A stretch of DNA of 64,000 bases from Paraspadella gotoi. Its lineage: Eukaryota; Chaetognatha. Below are positions 49,801 to 62,300 of this stretch, one piece after another. The stretch is from the NCBI GenBank assembly GCA_051294375.1, contig CM119266.1, forward strand, positions 16,362,087 to 16,426,086, in the 5' to 3' direction. Position 1 is the first letter of the stretch; each line of letters begins with the position of its first letter. A program made the position numbers and the translations under genes. Below the pieces are notes generated by a model that did no database searches, was not told where the DNA came from, and saw nothing but the letters and a program-made list of their open reading frames with translations.

Positions 49801-52800
49801 AATCAAATTGACTTATGATGTTAGATTTTGATTAAATTAATTTTCCTCATGAATGAAAGCGTTTTAATATTTAACAATATGTAAGAAAGAAAAAAATTTT
49901 AAGAAATTTAAATTTTTATAAATGGATTCTGATAAAGATTAAAGAATTAGATAAAAGTTAGTACTATAAATTTCAAAAAATTTTATGATAAATGGGCTAA
50001 AATTTGAAAAAACCTTAAAAAAATCATCATCATCATTCATTAAATTTTTTAGTTTTGTTAATTTTTAAAAATCATTAAAATTTCAAAAAGTTTTAATAAT
50101 AACCATCATCCAACTTTTCAAGCTTTATCAGAATCCATTAAAATCCATATTAAAACAAGTTTGAGCAAACAATGCCGGATCTGCCCACGATCATTAGCGG
50201 TAAGCAGCTGATCAGATAATTAATTTTTATTTATTTATTATTTATTCGAGTCAAAATCGTTTTCTATTTTGTCTCGCCTCTCAATCACAAAACAATCTCG
50301 ATCACAAAATTAATTACTTATTTATTATTAATTAATTAATGCAGCTTAAATTTACATTTAATATAAAAATAAAAAAGCATAATCAAATAGTAAAATATAT
50401 TGTTTGTTTTTTCCATTTTAACTCATTTCCACTTGGACGATTCCATCGAAACTTTATTTCCTGCTCAATTTCCTCCCTACATACAAAATTTGAGGTCATT
50501 CACCCCATTCACTCGTAAGTAATTGGCGTTCAAATGGTGAAATATATTTTTTTGTTTTTTTCCATTTTAACTCATTTGCAGTCGAACGATTCCAGCGAAA
50601 CTCGATTTCCAGCTCAATCACACACTTTCTTACCCACACAAAAAAATTTCATTCCAATCCATCCGTCAAATCACGAGTAATTGGTGTTTTTTGCTAAGGT
50701 GGGATGGACGGACATTTCTTTTGCATCATTTACAGACAAAGTGAATTATAGAACCGGAATCTGCTGAAAGCAGATCCGGCTAAAAATGTTTTGACATTAT
50801 ATAGTATTTGGATGATATAAAATAGCTTCCACGAGTTTAACTATAAGAGAAATCTTAATTTGTTTTTTATTTTCACGATCCTTAATAATCACATTAACAA
50901 TACAGAGTTTGGACTTTAATCTTACCCCCTTAATTGATCTTTCCCCATGCACGATTGTTTTACAAAATTGTTTGATTTTTATAGAAGAAGAATCGTTAAG
51001 GATTTTTCTATCTTTTGTAAATCTTCAGTAAATTGAATTACCATACAATTACTGGGATTAGGTCCCTGACTTATAAACCATCGATCTATATTATTTATAC
51101 AGCATAATATACTATGTTACTAGTATAAAGTAAGAATTTTTTTAATATAATTTCTCCGAATTTTGGCTAAAGGGCATTATGCCCTATATAATACAGTATC
51201 TAAAATCATATGGATATTGCAGTATGGGGCGAATTAAATGTAACACTAAACAGTACTTGTAACCGGAATTATATCAAACTCGACCCATTATTGAATACAC
51301 AGTGGTATCAAGAATATAAAGACTTTTTCATATCGTCTACTCATTTTTGGAAGGGTCCTAAGGAAGGTATACTTCATAAATGAGTATCTGACATAAGCTA
51401 AACATGAAGTAAAATAACTAATCAAAAAATTGAAAAAATAAATTTTTCAGATATATCATTAAGTACAAATTATCGAGGGAATTAGTAATTTTTCCTATGG
51501 GAAGTAAGTTTTAAGTCCGAACCCTGTATTTATACAGGACTTCTTAGTTTGTACACTGCGGCGCAAAAAAAAGAAGACGCTTCTTTTACACCAAAAAAAA
51601 CTATATTGGATGGATGAATTTCACTGAGATATAGAAACATAAAACAAAGCTTATTGAAAGATAAAGCGATTGGTCCAGGTCCCATTAAAATCGATTAAAG
51701 CATCAGAAAGTGATAGGATGTCAAAATCGATTGGTACAAAACATCTGATAAGAATTAATTAATTTTAATAAAAAAGTTTCTGATTTTTCCTTATTATAAT
51801 ATATTTATAATATGAAATTAGCTGAACAAATTCTATCTGTAGGGATAGGTGTCAACCATTTTCAACCCAAATAAAATTAAAATAAGTAAGGAAACTATAT
51901 TGAAAAAAATTTTTTTAAAAATTATAAAAAAACAGTTGAGTAATAACTTACCCAAAGTTAATTTCAAAGCTTTTTCACATCAAAGTTTTTTCCTTATGGC
52001 ATCTCGTGTTAAAGCAGACTAATATAAACTCTTACAATTATATTAAAATAATTTTTTTTTTATTATAAAATTATATTTTTATTTTGAGATAATTTTCAAA
52101 AAAATTGTTTTTAATTTTTATTAATAAAATGCTATATATAGGATCCTTTCTTTCGTTGCGTTTGTTAATAGAGGCAAAGCTTTTATTTCATTCAACAACA
52201 AGATTTTGAAAATTAAATGGCAGTAATTAAAAAAATGTTTTTATAAAAAAGTTTGTCATTTGGGTCGCTACCATACAAATTTATTTCCAACCCTTTTATA
52301 TGTTTAATTCCATTATGATTTTGTTAATTCTATATTGTAAACATCAGTCAGAAAAAGAAGTGTGAGGAATACTAATCTTTGGAAATCACTTTTTCTCAAT
52401 TCCATTTTGGGACTCTGACTTTAAAGTCTTGCTGTATTCTACTTCCTGAACCAATTCAAATTTTTCTTGCACCAATCGATAGCTCTTTAAAAAAGCTATA
52501 CTTTTCATATATATTTTCTCAAAATGAAAAAAGAAATAGTGGTGTATTTAAAGCTACTTAGTGTCTTCTTTTTTTTTTGCGCCGCAGTGTAACCTGTTCC
52601 GCCTTAGTGGTTATCAATTATGCTACAGTTGGAAAGTAGTATAAGTAAAGGGAGATTAAAACAAAATAGTAATAAAGTGAAATAAAATAAAAAGCTCAAA
52701 ATAAAGCTGGCCCCCTCCCGGAAAAAGGCGAGGCAGTGCCGATGAGTCTGGAACATTGGCGTATCATAGGCGTTGGGATTGTTGAGTGGATATTAGACCT

Positions 52801-55105
52801 TGCCATATATGAAAAGTTTTGAAATCAAAAAACGAGTATTGTGTAAAATTTTATAATGGAATTATGACTTTTAAATAAGGTAGTTTTTTTAATTTTTTTT
52901 CTATATAAAAGAAAAAGAAAAATTGACAAAAGCGATTAAATGATTAAAAATTGATAAAATGAGACAAAAAGAGTAAAATTAATGAAAGTTAAGCAACTGA
53001 GAGAAGTTGCTTGCTGCTTACCGATCGAGAAGAAAAAAATCATCATCTAGAGTGCCAAAGAAAGAAAACTAGTTATTCTATTTTTTTCATAAATTACCTT
53101 TGTCAAGCTAGTTCTCCAGAACTGAGTTGAATTATAATTTGTGTTAAATATATTGCTTAATCAAAGGTTGTAAAAGACTTGGAAAAATATATTAAGCTTG
53201 CTTGATTAATTTAAGAATAGATCCGACTTGTTAGTAAATTCATCAACTATAAAAGATATGAAATGAATAAAAATCAAAGATGAATTAAAAATTATATTTA
53301 TTTCAAAACTAAATCGACTATTTACAATAGACTTAATTATTAACTATAAATCATGAATAGATAACAAAAAAATAGAATAACTAGTTTTTTTTCTTTGGCA
53401 CTATACCTTTTTTTTCTCGACCGGCAAGCAGCAAGCAACTCTTTTCTCAGTTATTTAACTTTCATTAATTTTACTCTTTTTGTCTCATTTTATCAATTTT
53501 TAATCATTTAATCGCTTTTGTCAATTTTTCTTTATATTTTATAGAGAAAAAAAATTAAAAAAACTACCTTATTTAAAAGTCATAATTCCATTATAAAATG
53601 ATAAAAATTGAAAAAAACTTTAATGACCTGGTGAGACAAAATATTAAAGTTACCCATTGTCAAATCAGAATTTACTATTTTTTTATTTAATCTGAGAAAA
53701 GTGCATTCCCTTTTTCCCTTTAGCCTAGTTCAAACCTATTAAATAAAAATAATTATTAAGGAAAGTGATTTTTTTTAAATTTAAAAAAATTATAACTTTT
53801 TAACCGATAATCCTTTTTTAAAAATTCTTTCAGCAAAACAAAGGCAATTTATTTATTCAATTCGCCATAATTTTTTTTACAAAATATTTCATGAACTTTG
53901 TTAAAAATATCATTTTTAAAATTTTTTATCAAAAATTGCCCAAAACAATAGGTTTTAAAAAAATTTTACTTAGTATAAAATTCACTTAATTTATAATGCA
54001 AGGTATGTAACAGTCAATTTTTTCCGCTCTACAAGATAGTTTGGGTTTCGTCTCTCTAGCAATAAAGCTTTTAAAGATATTTAGCAAAAAGTCCATTTTT
54101 TACCATTTTTTTCATTTTTTTCAAAGTTGGCAGCATTTACTGTAAATTTATTTTTGAAAAAAATGTTCAAAAAATTCATATGATGTATGGGCACCTTTTA
54201 CACAATACTCGTTTTTTGATTTCAAAACTTTTCATATATGGCAAGGTCTAGTGGACATTGTGAAAATTCATTGGGCCTCTCTAATATCCATTTGGCCGAT
54301 ACTCCTGCCGATTGCCCTCTTCTCACTAAAGGGTAAGGTGGGCTGGCACTAGTTCTTACTGCCTTGGCAGCAGGACTAGGGCCTTCCCCTCTTCTAACTG
54401 AAGGCGTCTTTTGGGTTGACACCCTGCCCAAAAGGGTCGGGTTGAATTGCTGCAGTGTCAGAGGTTGCCCATCGTCATTTGAGAGGTCTCCGCCTGTCAC
54501 GTTGAGTAGTGGCAGGAGACATTTTGGTTCCGGGCCCTCCATGTTTTGATAAGCGAATTGTAGCTTGGAGAGAGTTGGAATTGTCCTCCATCCAAGTTCA
54601 AAGAGTGTTTCAGTTATTGTCATAGGCCACCCAGAGACATTCTGTTTCTCTAAACAGATAGCCGGTTTCTGGCTAACATAGCCGAAACCTGTCCAAAATT
54701 TAATAAAGTAGTTGTGTTAAACAATAAAAAACTTATTTTACATTTTCTCGTTTTACTTTTCTATTCTATTAGGCGTGTGCAAAAATTTTAACGTTGGAAC
54801 TTGTCCTTTCCCGGTAAGTCGCGTTATAATTTTCTGTTCAGAAAGTTCTTTTGACTGAAATATATCTATATAAACTAAATGTTCTCGAGTGCGAATATTA
54901 GCTGAAATTATTGTATGAAAATTTCAAAATTACTTGTTTTACTCTTTTAAGTCTTAGATTTTATAATATTCATGAGGCAAAATGGTTTTTGTTTTACAAC
55001 GAATTTTTTTATTTTTCATAGAAAAAACGGACATGTTTTCGGCTTTTAGTTGCTTCAGGTCAAACAATTTGTGAATTTTGGACAGTTTTTTTGTGTGAAA
55101 GAAGG

Positions 55106-55136
<31 letters not shown>

Positions 55137-57259
55137 CAAAGTTTCCAACACAGAGTTGAGAAAAGATAGTGGTCAAGTGGTGAGGACAGGTTAAGAATGA
55201 GGACAAATAGAGATTTTAGTTGTGAATAGGAAATGAAATGGTCAGAGTGAGAGAGATTGAGAGAGAGAGAGGGAGACAGGGAGAGAGAAAATAATACATT
55301 TCAAATGTACAACAAATAAAGTTTTAAACTAAATAAACAGTTATTACAATTAAATAAATAATAAGTTTGAGTGGAGGTGAAAATGAAATGTGAAAGTGAG
55401 AAAATACATTTAGTGTTAATAAAGTTAGAAATTAAGAGTTAAGATAGAGCTCAAAGTGAGCTGGCCCCCTTGGTTTGGACAAATGAGAGGCTCGGGCGAT
55501 GGGCTGGGTCATTGGTGTGTCATTGGTTGAGAGGACAATTGAACCGAACATGTTATTGTCGGGCTAGGGAGGCTTCCTTGCGGAAAGATTCCAAGCGCTA
55601 CTCGAATGTCTCTTTGGCCTGATACGCCTGCCAGCTGCCCTCTTCTCGCCTGCTGACGAGGTGGGCGGTTGTCAGTTCTTGCCGCTTTTGCGACAGGAGT
55701 GCTGGACTCCCCCCCTCCTCCTGGAGCCGTCGTTTGGTCGACGCTCGCTCCCCAGAGAGAGGGATTGAGTTGCTACAGTTGAGGGAGAGGCATCGCCTGC
55801 CCATTGCCTGCGTAAGGGTCTCCGCCTGTCGCGTTGAGTAGCAACAGGGGAATCATTGTGCGGACGTGGTGGAGGCGGGGCTTCCACCACGCTTTTTATA
55901 AGCGAATCATAGCTTGGAGGGAGGTCGAATCGTCCTCCATCACGGTTCAAAGAGGGTTCAAGAGCTTTGATATAAATTGCCTCTCTAATACCTCTTGAGA
56001 ACCAGTTCGGGTCATGGGACAGCACGAGACAGTCTGACTCTCTAAATGAGTGGCCAGTGTTTGCTGTGTGCTCAGCAACAGCGGACAGGAAGTGCCCGCG
56101 AGCGTTACGGTAATGTTTTGTATGTTGCTGGAACCGATCCGTCAGAGACTTTCCTGTCTCGCCCATGTATGCTGCTGTGCAGGGTTGGTTGCCCGCTCCT
56201 GCACAGGCCGCCCAATAGACAGCTCCTGATGTTTTCGGTCTGGGGATTTTATCTTTCGGTTACACCAATTGCTCACGGAGAGAACCGCGGGTCGTCACTG
56301 AGCTGGAGATCCCCTGCTTTGCTAGCACCCGCACCAATGACTCAGTGATCCCCTGGTGGTAGGGGAGGGACAAGTGAACCACGTTCTTAGGTCGCTTCTG
56401 CTTATCATCCGGGTGCGCTGTGGTGGGCGCGGTCGGCTCTTCAGCAGCAAGCTCCCTTCCAACCTCCTGGGGGGTAGAGGTGGAGTCAGCGTTCGCGGCT
56501 ACTTGGGCAGCCCCTGGTTGGCCACTGCCCTCAGCCAGGCACGGCCGGTACCTAGCTTTCTCGAAGGCCCACACTGGGTAACCGTTGATCACTAAGGCTC
56601 TTTTGACGTGCTCAAGCTCGGCGGCCTGAAGCTCGGGGGTCGACGGAATCAGCTTGGCTCTCCTGGTAAGGGATCTGACCGTGGCGAGCTTGTGAGACAA
56701 GGGCGCATGGGAGTCGAAGGGAATGTACTGATCTGTGTGGGTCGGTTTGCGATATACTGAAAACTCCAATGAGCCGCCCTCTCTGCGCTGAATCAGCACA
56801 TCGAGCATTGGAATTTTCCCATTCACCTCCTTCTCACATGTCCACTTGATGCTCGCATGGATGCTGTTCAAATGGTTCAGGAGGTCCTCAACGAGGTCCC
56901 TCCTCACGGCCAGGATGGTATCGTCTGCTTTCTTTGCTCACTTTGAGCTCTATCTTAACTCTTAATTTCTAACTTTATTAACACTAAATGTATTTTCTCA
57001 CTTTCACATTTCATTTTCACCTCCACTCAAACTTATCTATTTATTTAATTGTTAATAACTGTTTATTTAGTTTAAAACTTTATTTGTTGTACATTTGAAA
57101 TGTATTATTTTCTCTCTCCCTGTCTCCCTCTCTCTCAATCTCTCTCACTCTGACCATTTCATTTCCTATTCACAACTAAAATCTCTATTTGTCCTCATTC
57201 TTAACCTGTCCTCACCACTTGACCACTATTCTTTTCTCAACTCTGTGTTGGAAACTTTG

Positions 57260-57304
<45 letters not shown>

Positions 57305-59286
57305 TCTCCCTTCTTTCACACAAAAAACTGTCCAAAATTCACAAATTGTTTGACGCTGAAGAAGGCTTGCAACTAAAGCCGAAACATGTCCGTTTTTTCT
57401 ATGAAAAATAAAAAAATTCGTTGTAAAACAAAAACCATTTTGCCTCAATACACAGAACAACGAAAGGAAAGGTTATTACCAATATGTCTATAATATTCAT
57501 TAAAATTATATATTACAGGGATCATCTATGCAACACAAGGTTATATTACTTCCTGCCCCAGTTTTCTAAATAGATATTATTACACATCATTTCTCTCAGA
57601 AAATCATTAATGAGAACTTCATAATATCTAAAAGGCTGATCAGAATTGTTAATTTTATTTTTAATTGTTGAAATGTTTAATGTTAATTTTAGAAAGTAGT
57701 TCTTAGGATGAAGCCAAACATCGCTCTTTTTAATAATGAAAAAAAGTAAGGGAGAAAAATCCGAGCGATCCATTTATTATTTCCTAAGTAAAATCATTCA
57801 TATTATATGTTTTGTGAGTTTACATCTCTGTTCAGTTTTAGGGTTATAAATTACAATACCATAGAAATAAATTGTATGAAATATTAAAATGTAGAAGACA
57901 GGATATGAAATATTTCCGCTACAAAGATATATTTTTGTAATGGCAAAAAAATGCTATATTTTTTTTAGTCGGATCTGCTTTCACTTTGTCGGTCCGTCGG
58001 TCCGCCCCCAATCTTGTCGGGCATTCACTTACATCATGTCAGAACATCGAATTATGATAAATTATGCAAAAAAAATGTCTGTTCGTCTGTCCGTCCCACC
58101 TTAGCAAAAAGCTACAATAACTCGTTATTGGGTGGTTGGATTGGAATGTGAATTTTGTGTGTAGGTAGAAAAGTGTGTGATGAAGCTGGATATAAAGTTT
58201 CGATGGAATCGTGAGAGTGAAATGAGTTTAAATGGAAAAAACATAAGTCGCATTTACTAAAATCTTTTTACTTATTTTAACCAATAATTACTCTAATTAA
58301 TCATAATTAGATGGATAGATTGAGTTGAAATTTTGTGTGCGAGTAGGAAAGTGTGTGAAGAAGCTAGATATAAAGTTTTGACGGAATTTTGCCAGTGGAA
58401 ATGAGTTTAAATGGAAAAAACATAAGTCACATTTACTTGAATCTTTATTATTTATGATTACTAATAACTGTTTTAATTAATTAATGTGAAAAAATGATGT
58501 ATTTTAACAAAATTATGCAAGTTGAAAAAATGATGTGAGTTGAAAAAATTATGCTAGTTCAAAAAAATTTTAAAAAAGATTGTGATTATCATCTGATTAG
58601 CTGATTACCGCTTAATTATCATAGGCAGATCCGACATTGTTTGCTCAAACCTGTCAAATATTTCGACTTAGTTACTTAAGTCGTCATAAAAAGAAGGAAA
58701 TGTAAGTGACTTAGATTGAAAGAGACATAACCATTAATTAATTATTATCATTAAATTTTGACCCGGTTTTTGCATAGGCCCACAATCCTCGGTTTGTCAT
58801 TTGATTTCTAGAAATTTTCGGATTTTGGTTTTATTCATAAGTTTTGTTTTTTGACGATGGTCCCCATAAATGGCGTCGGTTGTCCGCCTTCCAAATTATA
58901 AATTAATTTCATAACCAATTTGATAAAAGTCAGCTCTTTGTATTTTGATGCTGGGCGGAGTACATTATAGTATTCCCCGATCTAATACTTAAGGGAGTGG
59001 TCTTTTCATACAATTGAAACATTCTTTGAAATATTATACCACTTCATCCAGGAACTCTGGGAGTGAATAAACGAGACTGTGTGAGAGTCTTGATTGACTG
59101 CTTGCTATGTCATTATCTTGTAAGAGTGAAGGAATGGAATGGATAATTTTTTATATTGGTTGTACCAATTTCATTGAGCTGAAAAGTTAGATATATACTC
59201 TCATCTTCAATGTCCTTTAAAAATGATGAGGTTATTTTTACAATTCTCTCACTCTCTCTCTCTCTTTTTCTTTCTCTCTTTTTCTT

Positions 59287-59337
<51 letters not shown>

Positions 59338-62300
59338 TTTTCTTTCTCTCTCTTTTTCTTTCTCTCTCTTATTCACTTTCTATCCTTTTTCTATCTCTCT
59401 CTGTCTTTTTATCTTTCTCTTTTTCTCTCTCTTTCTCTCGCTTTTTCTCTTTCTCGCCCTTCGCTTTTCTCTTCTCTCGCCTTTTCTCTCTCTCCCTCCT
59501 CTTTTTCTCTCTCCCTCTTTTTCTCTCTCCCTCTTTTTCTCTCTCCCTCTTTTTCTCTCTCCTCTTTTTCTCTCTCCCTCTTTTTCTCTCTCCCTCTTTT
59601 TTCTCTCTCCCTCTTTTTCTCCTCTCCTCTTTTTTTCTTTCTCACTCTTTTTCTTTTCACTCTTTTCTCTCTATTCTGTTCTTTTTTCTCTACCCCTCTT
59701 TTTCTCTACCCCTCTTTTTCTCTATCCCTCTTTTTCTCTTTTTCTCTCTATTCTCTCCCTATCTTTCTCTCTCCTATCTTTCTCTCTCCCTATCTTTCTC
59801 TCTCCCTATCTTTCTCTCTCCCTATCTCTTTTCTCTCTCCCTATCTTTCTCTCTCGCTATCCTTTCCTCTCTCCCTATCTTTCCCTCTCCCTATCTTTCC
59901 CTCTCCCAATTTTTCCCTCTCTACGTCTCTTTTTCTCTCTACCTCCTCTCTCTCTCCCCCCTCTCTCTCTCCCCTTCTCTCTCTCTCCCCTTCCCTCTCA
60001 CTCCCCTTTCTCATTCTTTCCCTCTCTCATACTTTCTCTTGCTTTCTCTCTCTCTCTTCTCTCTTCTTTTACATTGTTTTGGCCACCGTAACGCTCATAA
60101 AATCCGGTATTGTGAGGGCAGTCTTCGTAATGCTATAAGATGTCTGAATGGTGGTTTTTAAATTTTCCGGAATCGAATCAACGTCACGAATGCACTTTCT
60201 TCTATAATTAAAATATAACTAAATTAAAAATTATTTTTTAAAAGAAACTAATTTGTATCTTAATATATGTTTTTTTTTTTTAAATATTCTGCAGACTTGC
60301 AAATATTTTCACAAATGTGGCAAGTGCTTGGGTCCCGATCCAATGCAATCTTGCCCATGCTTTGGTGGCGAGGATTATCGTGACAGTCCCACTCTGGAGC
60401 GAGAACTCATGGATGGGCTCACTGTTTATGACGTCAATATCTCTACACTTTTAAGCTATGCACAGAAGTCCAAGGTTTGTTATTTATTGTTTCGTATACC
60501 TACTAAGGTGGGGCAGATTTTAACATTTTTAGTCGGATCTGCTTATCAGAAGAAAATTTACTATAACGACCTGGAATAAATACAAAAAGTCTATATTGGT
60601 TTACAAGCCATTTTTAAACATTAATATTCATGAGTACATGGTGACAATTTTACAAGCGCTGGTAGAAATACGCTGTCATTTGCAAACCAGTGGTTATTTC
60701 ATTGATTTTAAAAATTAGTTGAGTAGAACATATTAAAGTTATTTATGTGTTCAAATTTTATATTGATCAGTTAAGATATGCCTTGGCAATGAGTGGAGAA
60801 AGTTGGCTTGTAAAATCGGGTTTCATTTTCTAACTCACTTTTTTAGATTCAATTTTTTTTTCTTACTTTCAGCAAATTTTCTGAAGAAATTTTAAATAAA
60901 ATAATATTAATATTATTATCTTCTGAAAGCCCTTTCAAATCTAAAGAGAATGACATACTTGCAAATACTGTAGTATAAAATTTAACCGGCCCAGCTTTAA
61001 TTAGGATACTCAAAAACAAGACATATTTCCAAAAATCAATAGCTGGAGGGTAAATTTAAGATTTTTATCAAATTGTGATTGGCTATCCTAAATCTCTTAA
61101 ATTCAGGCTCTTTCATGATACTTATATAAATAATAATATTTTATGTTATAATAATTTAATCAAGTCATATATTTTAAAAAAAGATTTGAAATTTTAGATA
61201 ATTAACTTTTGACTCTCTTAATTGAACCAAGGCTGGGCAGCTTAATTTTTATGTTAGAGCTTTCATAAGTATATCATTCTCTTCCTTTTTTTAAGGGCTT
61301 TCTGAGGATATTAATATTGTTAATATCTTAATAAATACTTTGTTTAAAAAAAAGCTAGAAGTTGAAAAAAAATTGAATTTAAAAACAGTGAGTTGGAAAA
61401 TGAAACCCGATTTTACAAGCCAACTTTCTCCACTCATTGCCAAAGCTTATCTTAACTGATTAATATAAAATTTGAACACATAAATGACTTTAATATGTTC
61501 TACTTAACTAATTTTTAAAATCAATGAAATAACCACTAGTTTGCAAATGACAGCGTATTTCTACCGGCGCTTGTAAAATTGTCACCATGTACAATATCTG
61601 TCTAGTATTTAAAACAAAAAGACCGAATGTTTGTTTTCCTAATCTATTCCTTGATTCTTTTAGTCGGATCTGCTTATTAGCAGATCCCAACTCTATAATT
61701 CACTTTGTCGGTCCGCCCCCACAATTTCGTCATGTCAGAACATCGAATTATGATAAATTATGCAAAAAAAATTATGTCCGTCCATCTGTCTGTCCGACCT
61801 TAGCGAAAAACACCATTACTCGTTATTGGACGGATGGATTTGAATGAAATTTTGTGTGTGGGTTGGGAAGTGTGTGATTGAGCTGGATATAAAGTTTCGA
61901 TTGAATCGTCCTAGTGTAAATAAGTTTAAATGGAAAAAAATATATATATATTTCACTATTTGAACACCATTTTATATTTTATATGGGTAGGTAAGTGTGT
62001 GATTAAGCTGGAAATTAAGTTTCGATGGAAATGAGTTTAAATGGAAAAAAACAAAAAACCTGTTTCACTAATTGATTATGCTTCTTTTTCTTTTTATATT
62101 AAATGTAAATGCAAGATGTATTAATTAATCAAATATTTAACTAGTTAATTAATAAATAATTAATCGGTCAATTAATCAAAAACATTTTGGTTCAAATTAA
62201 TTAATTAATTAATTAGCGATAATGATCGTGGGCAGATCCGACATTGTTTGCTCAAACTTGTTTACAATATGAAACAGTCTGCAATAAAAGTCTTTTGTCC

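Larger units (their letters stand above)
49555..54720 (-). mobile_element. Penelope-like element copy 1, with two nested TIR elements
   Basis: Left end carries the minus-strand hammerhead, and the right end a degenerate plus-strand one, so the termini are inverted. Sequence at 52593-52795 and 54251-54625 (minus strand) parallels the GIY-YIG-distal coding region and flank of copy 2. It is split by the TA-flanked elements at 51554-52589 and 52796-54248, and by family A and family F DNA at about 49757-51550. Heavily decayed; no intact reverse transcriptase. Confidence 0.65.
54973..57447 (-). mobile_element. Penelope-like element copy 2 with inverted terminal arms
   Basis: Arms 54973-55460 and 56938-57447 are inverted copies of each other, starting TGAGGCAAAATGG, each with a hammerhead-type motif, a GA/TC run and a CATTTCATTTCCTATTC-type body. 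Between them lies a minus-strand fragment of a Penelope-like polyprotein. 5' truncation lies just upstream of the reverse transcriptase DD box. No convincing target duplication. Confidence 0.85.

Noticed and set aside
54222-54623. 133-residue minus-strand frame as a host gene
   Set aside because: It parallels the region after the GIY-YIG domain of Penelope copy 2 and is part of a decayed element.
59210-60161. ~300-residue Ser/Leu/Phe frames
   Set aside because: Translation of a CT-rich tract in two frames; no domain or splice support.
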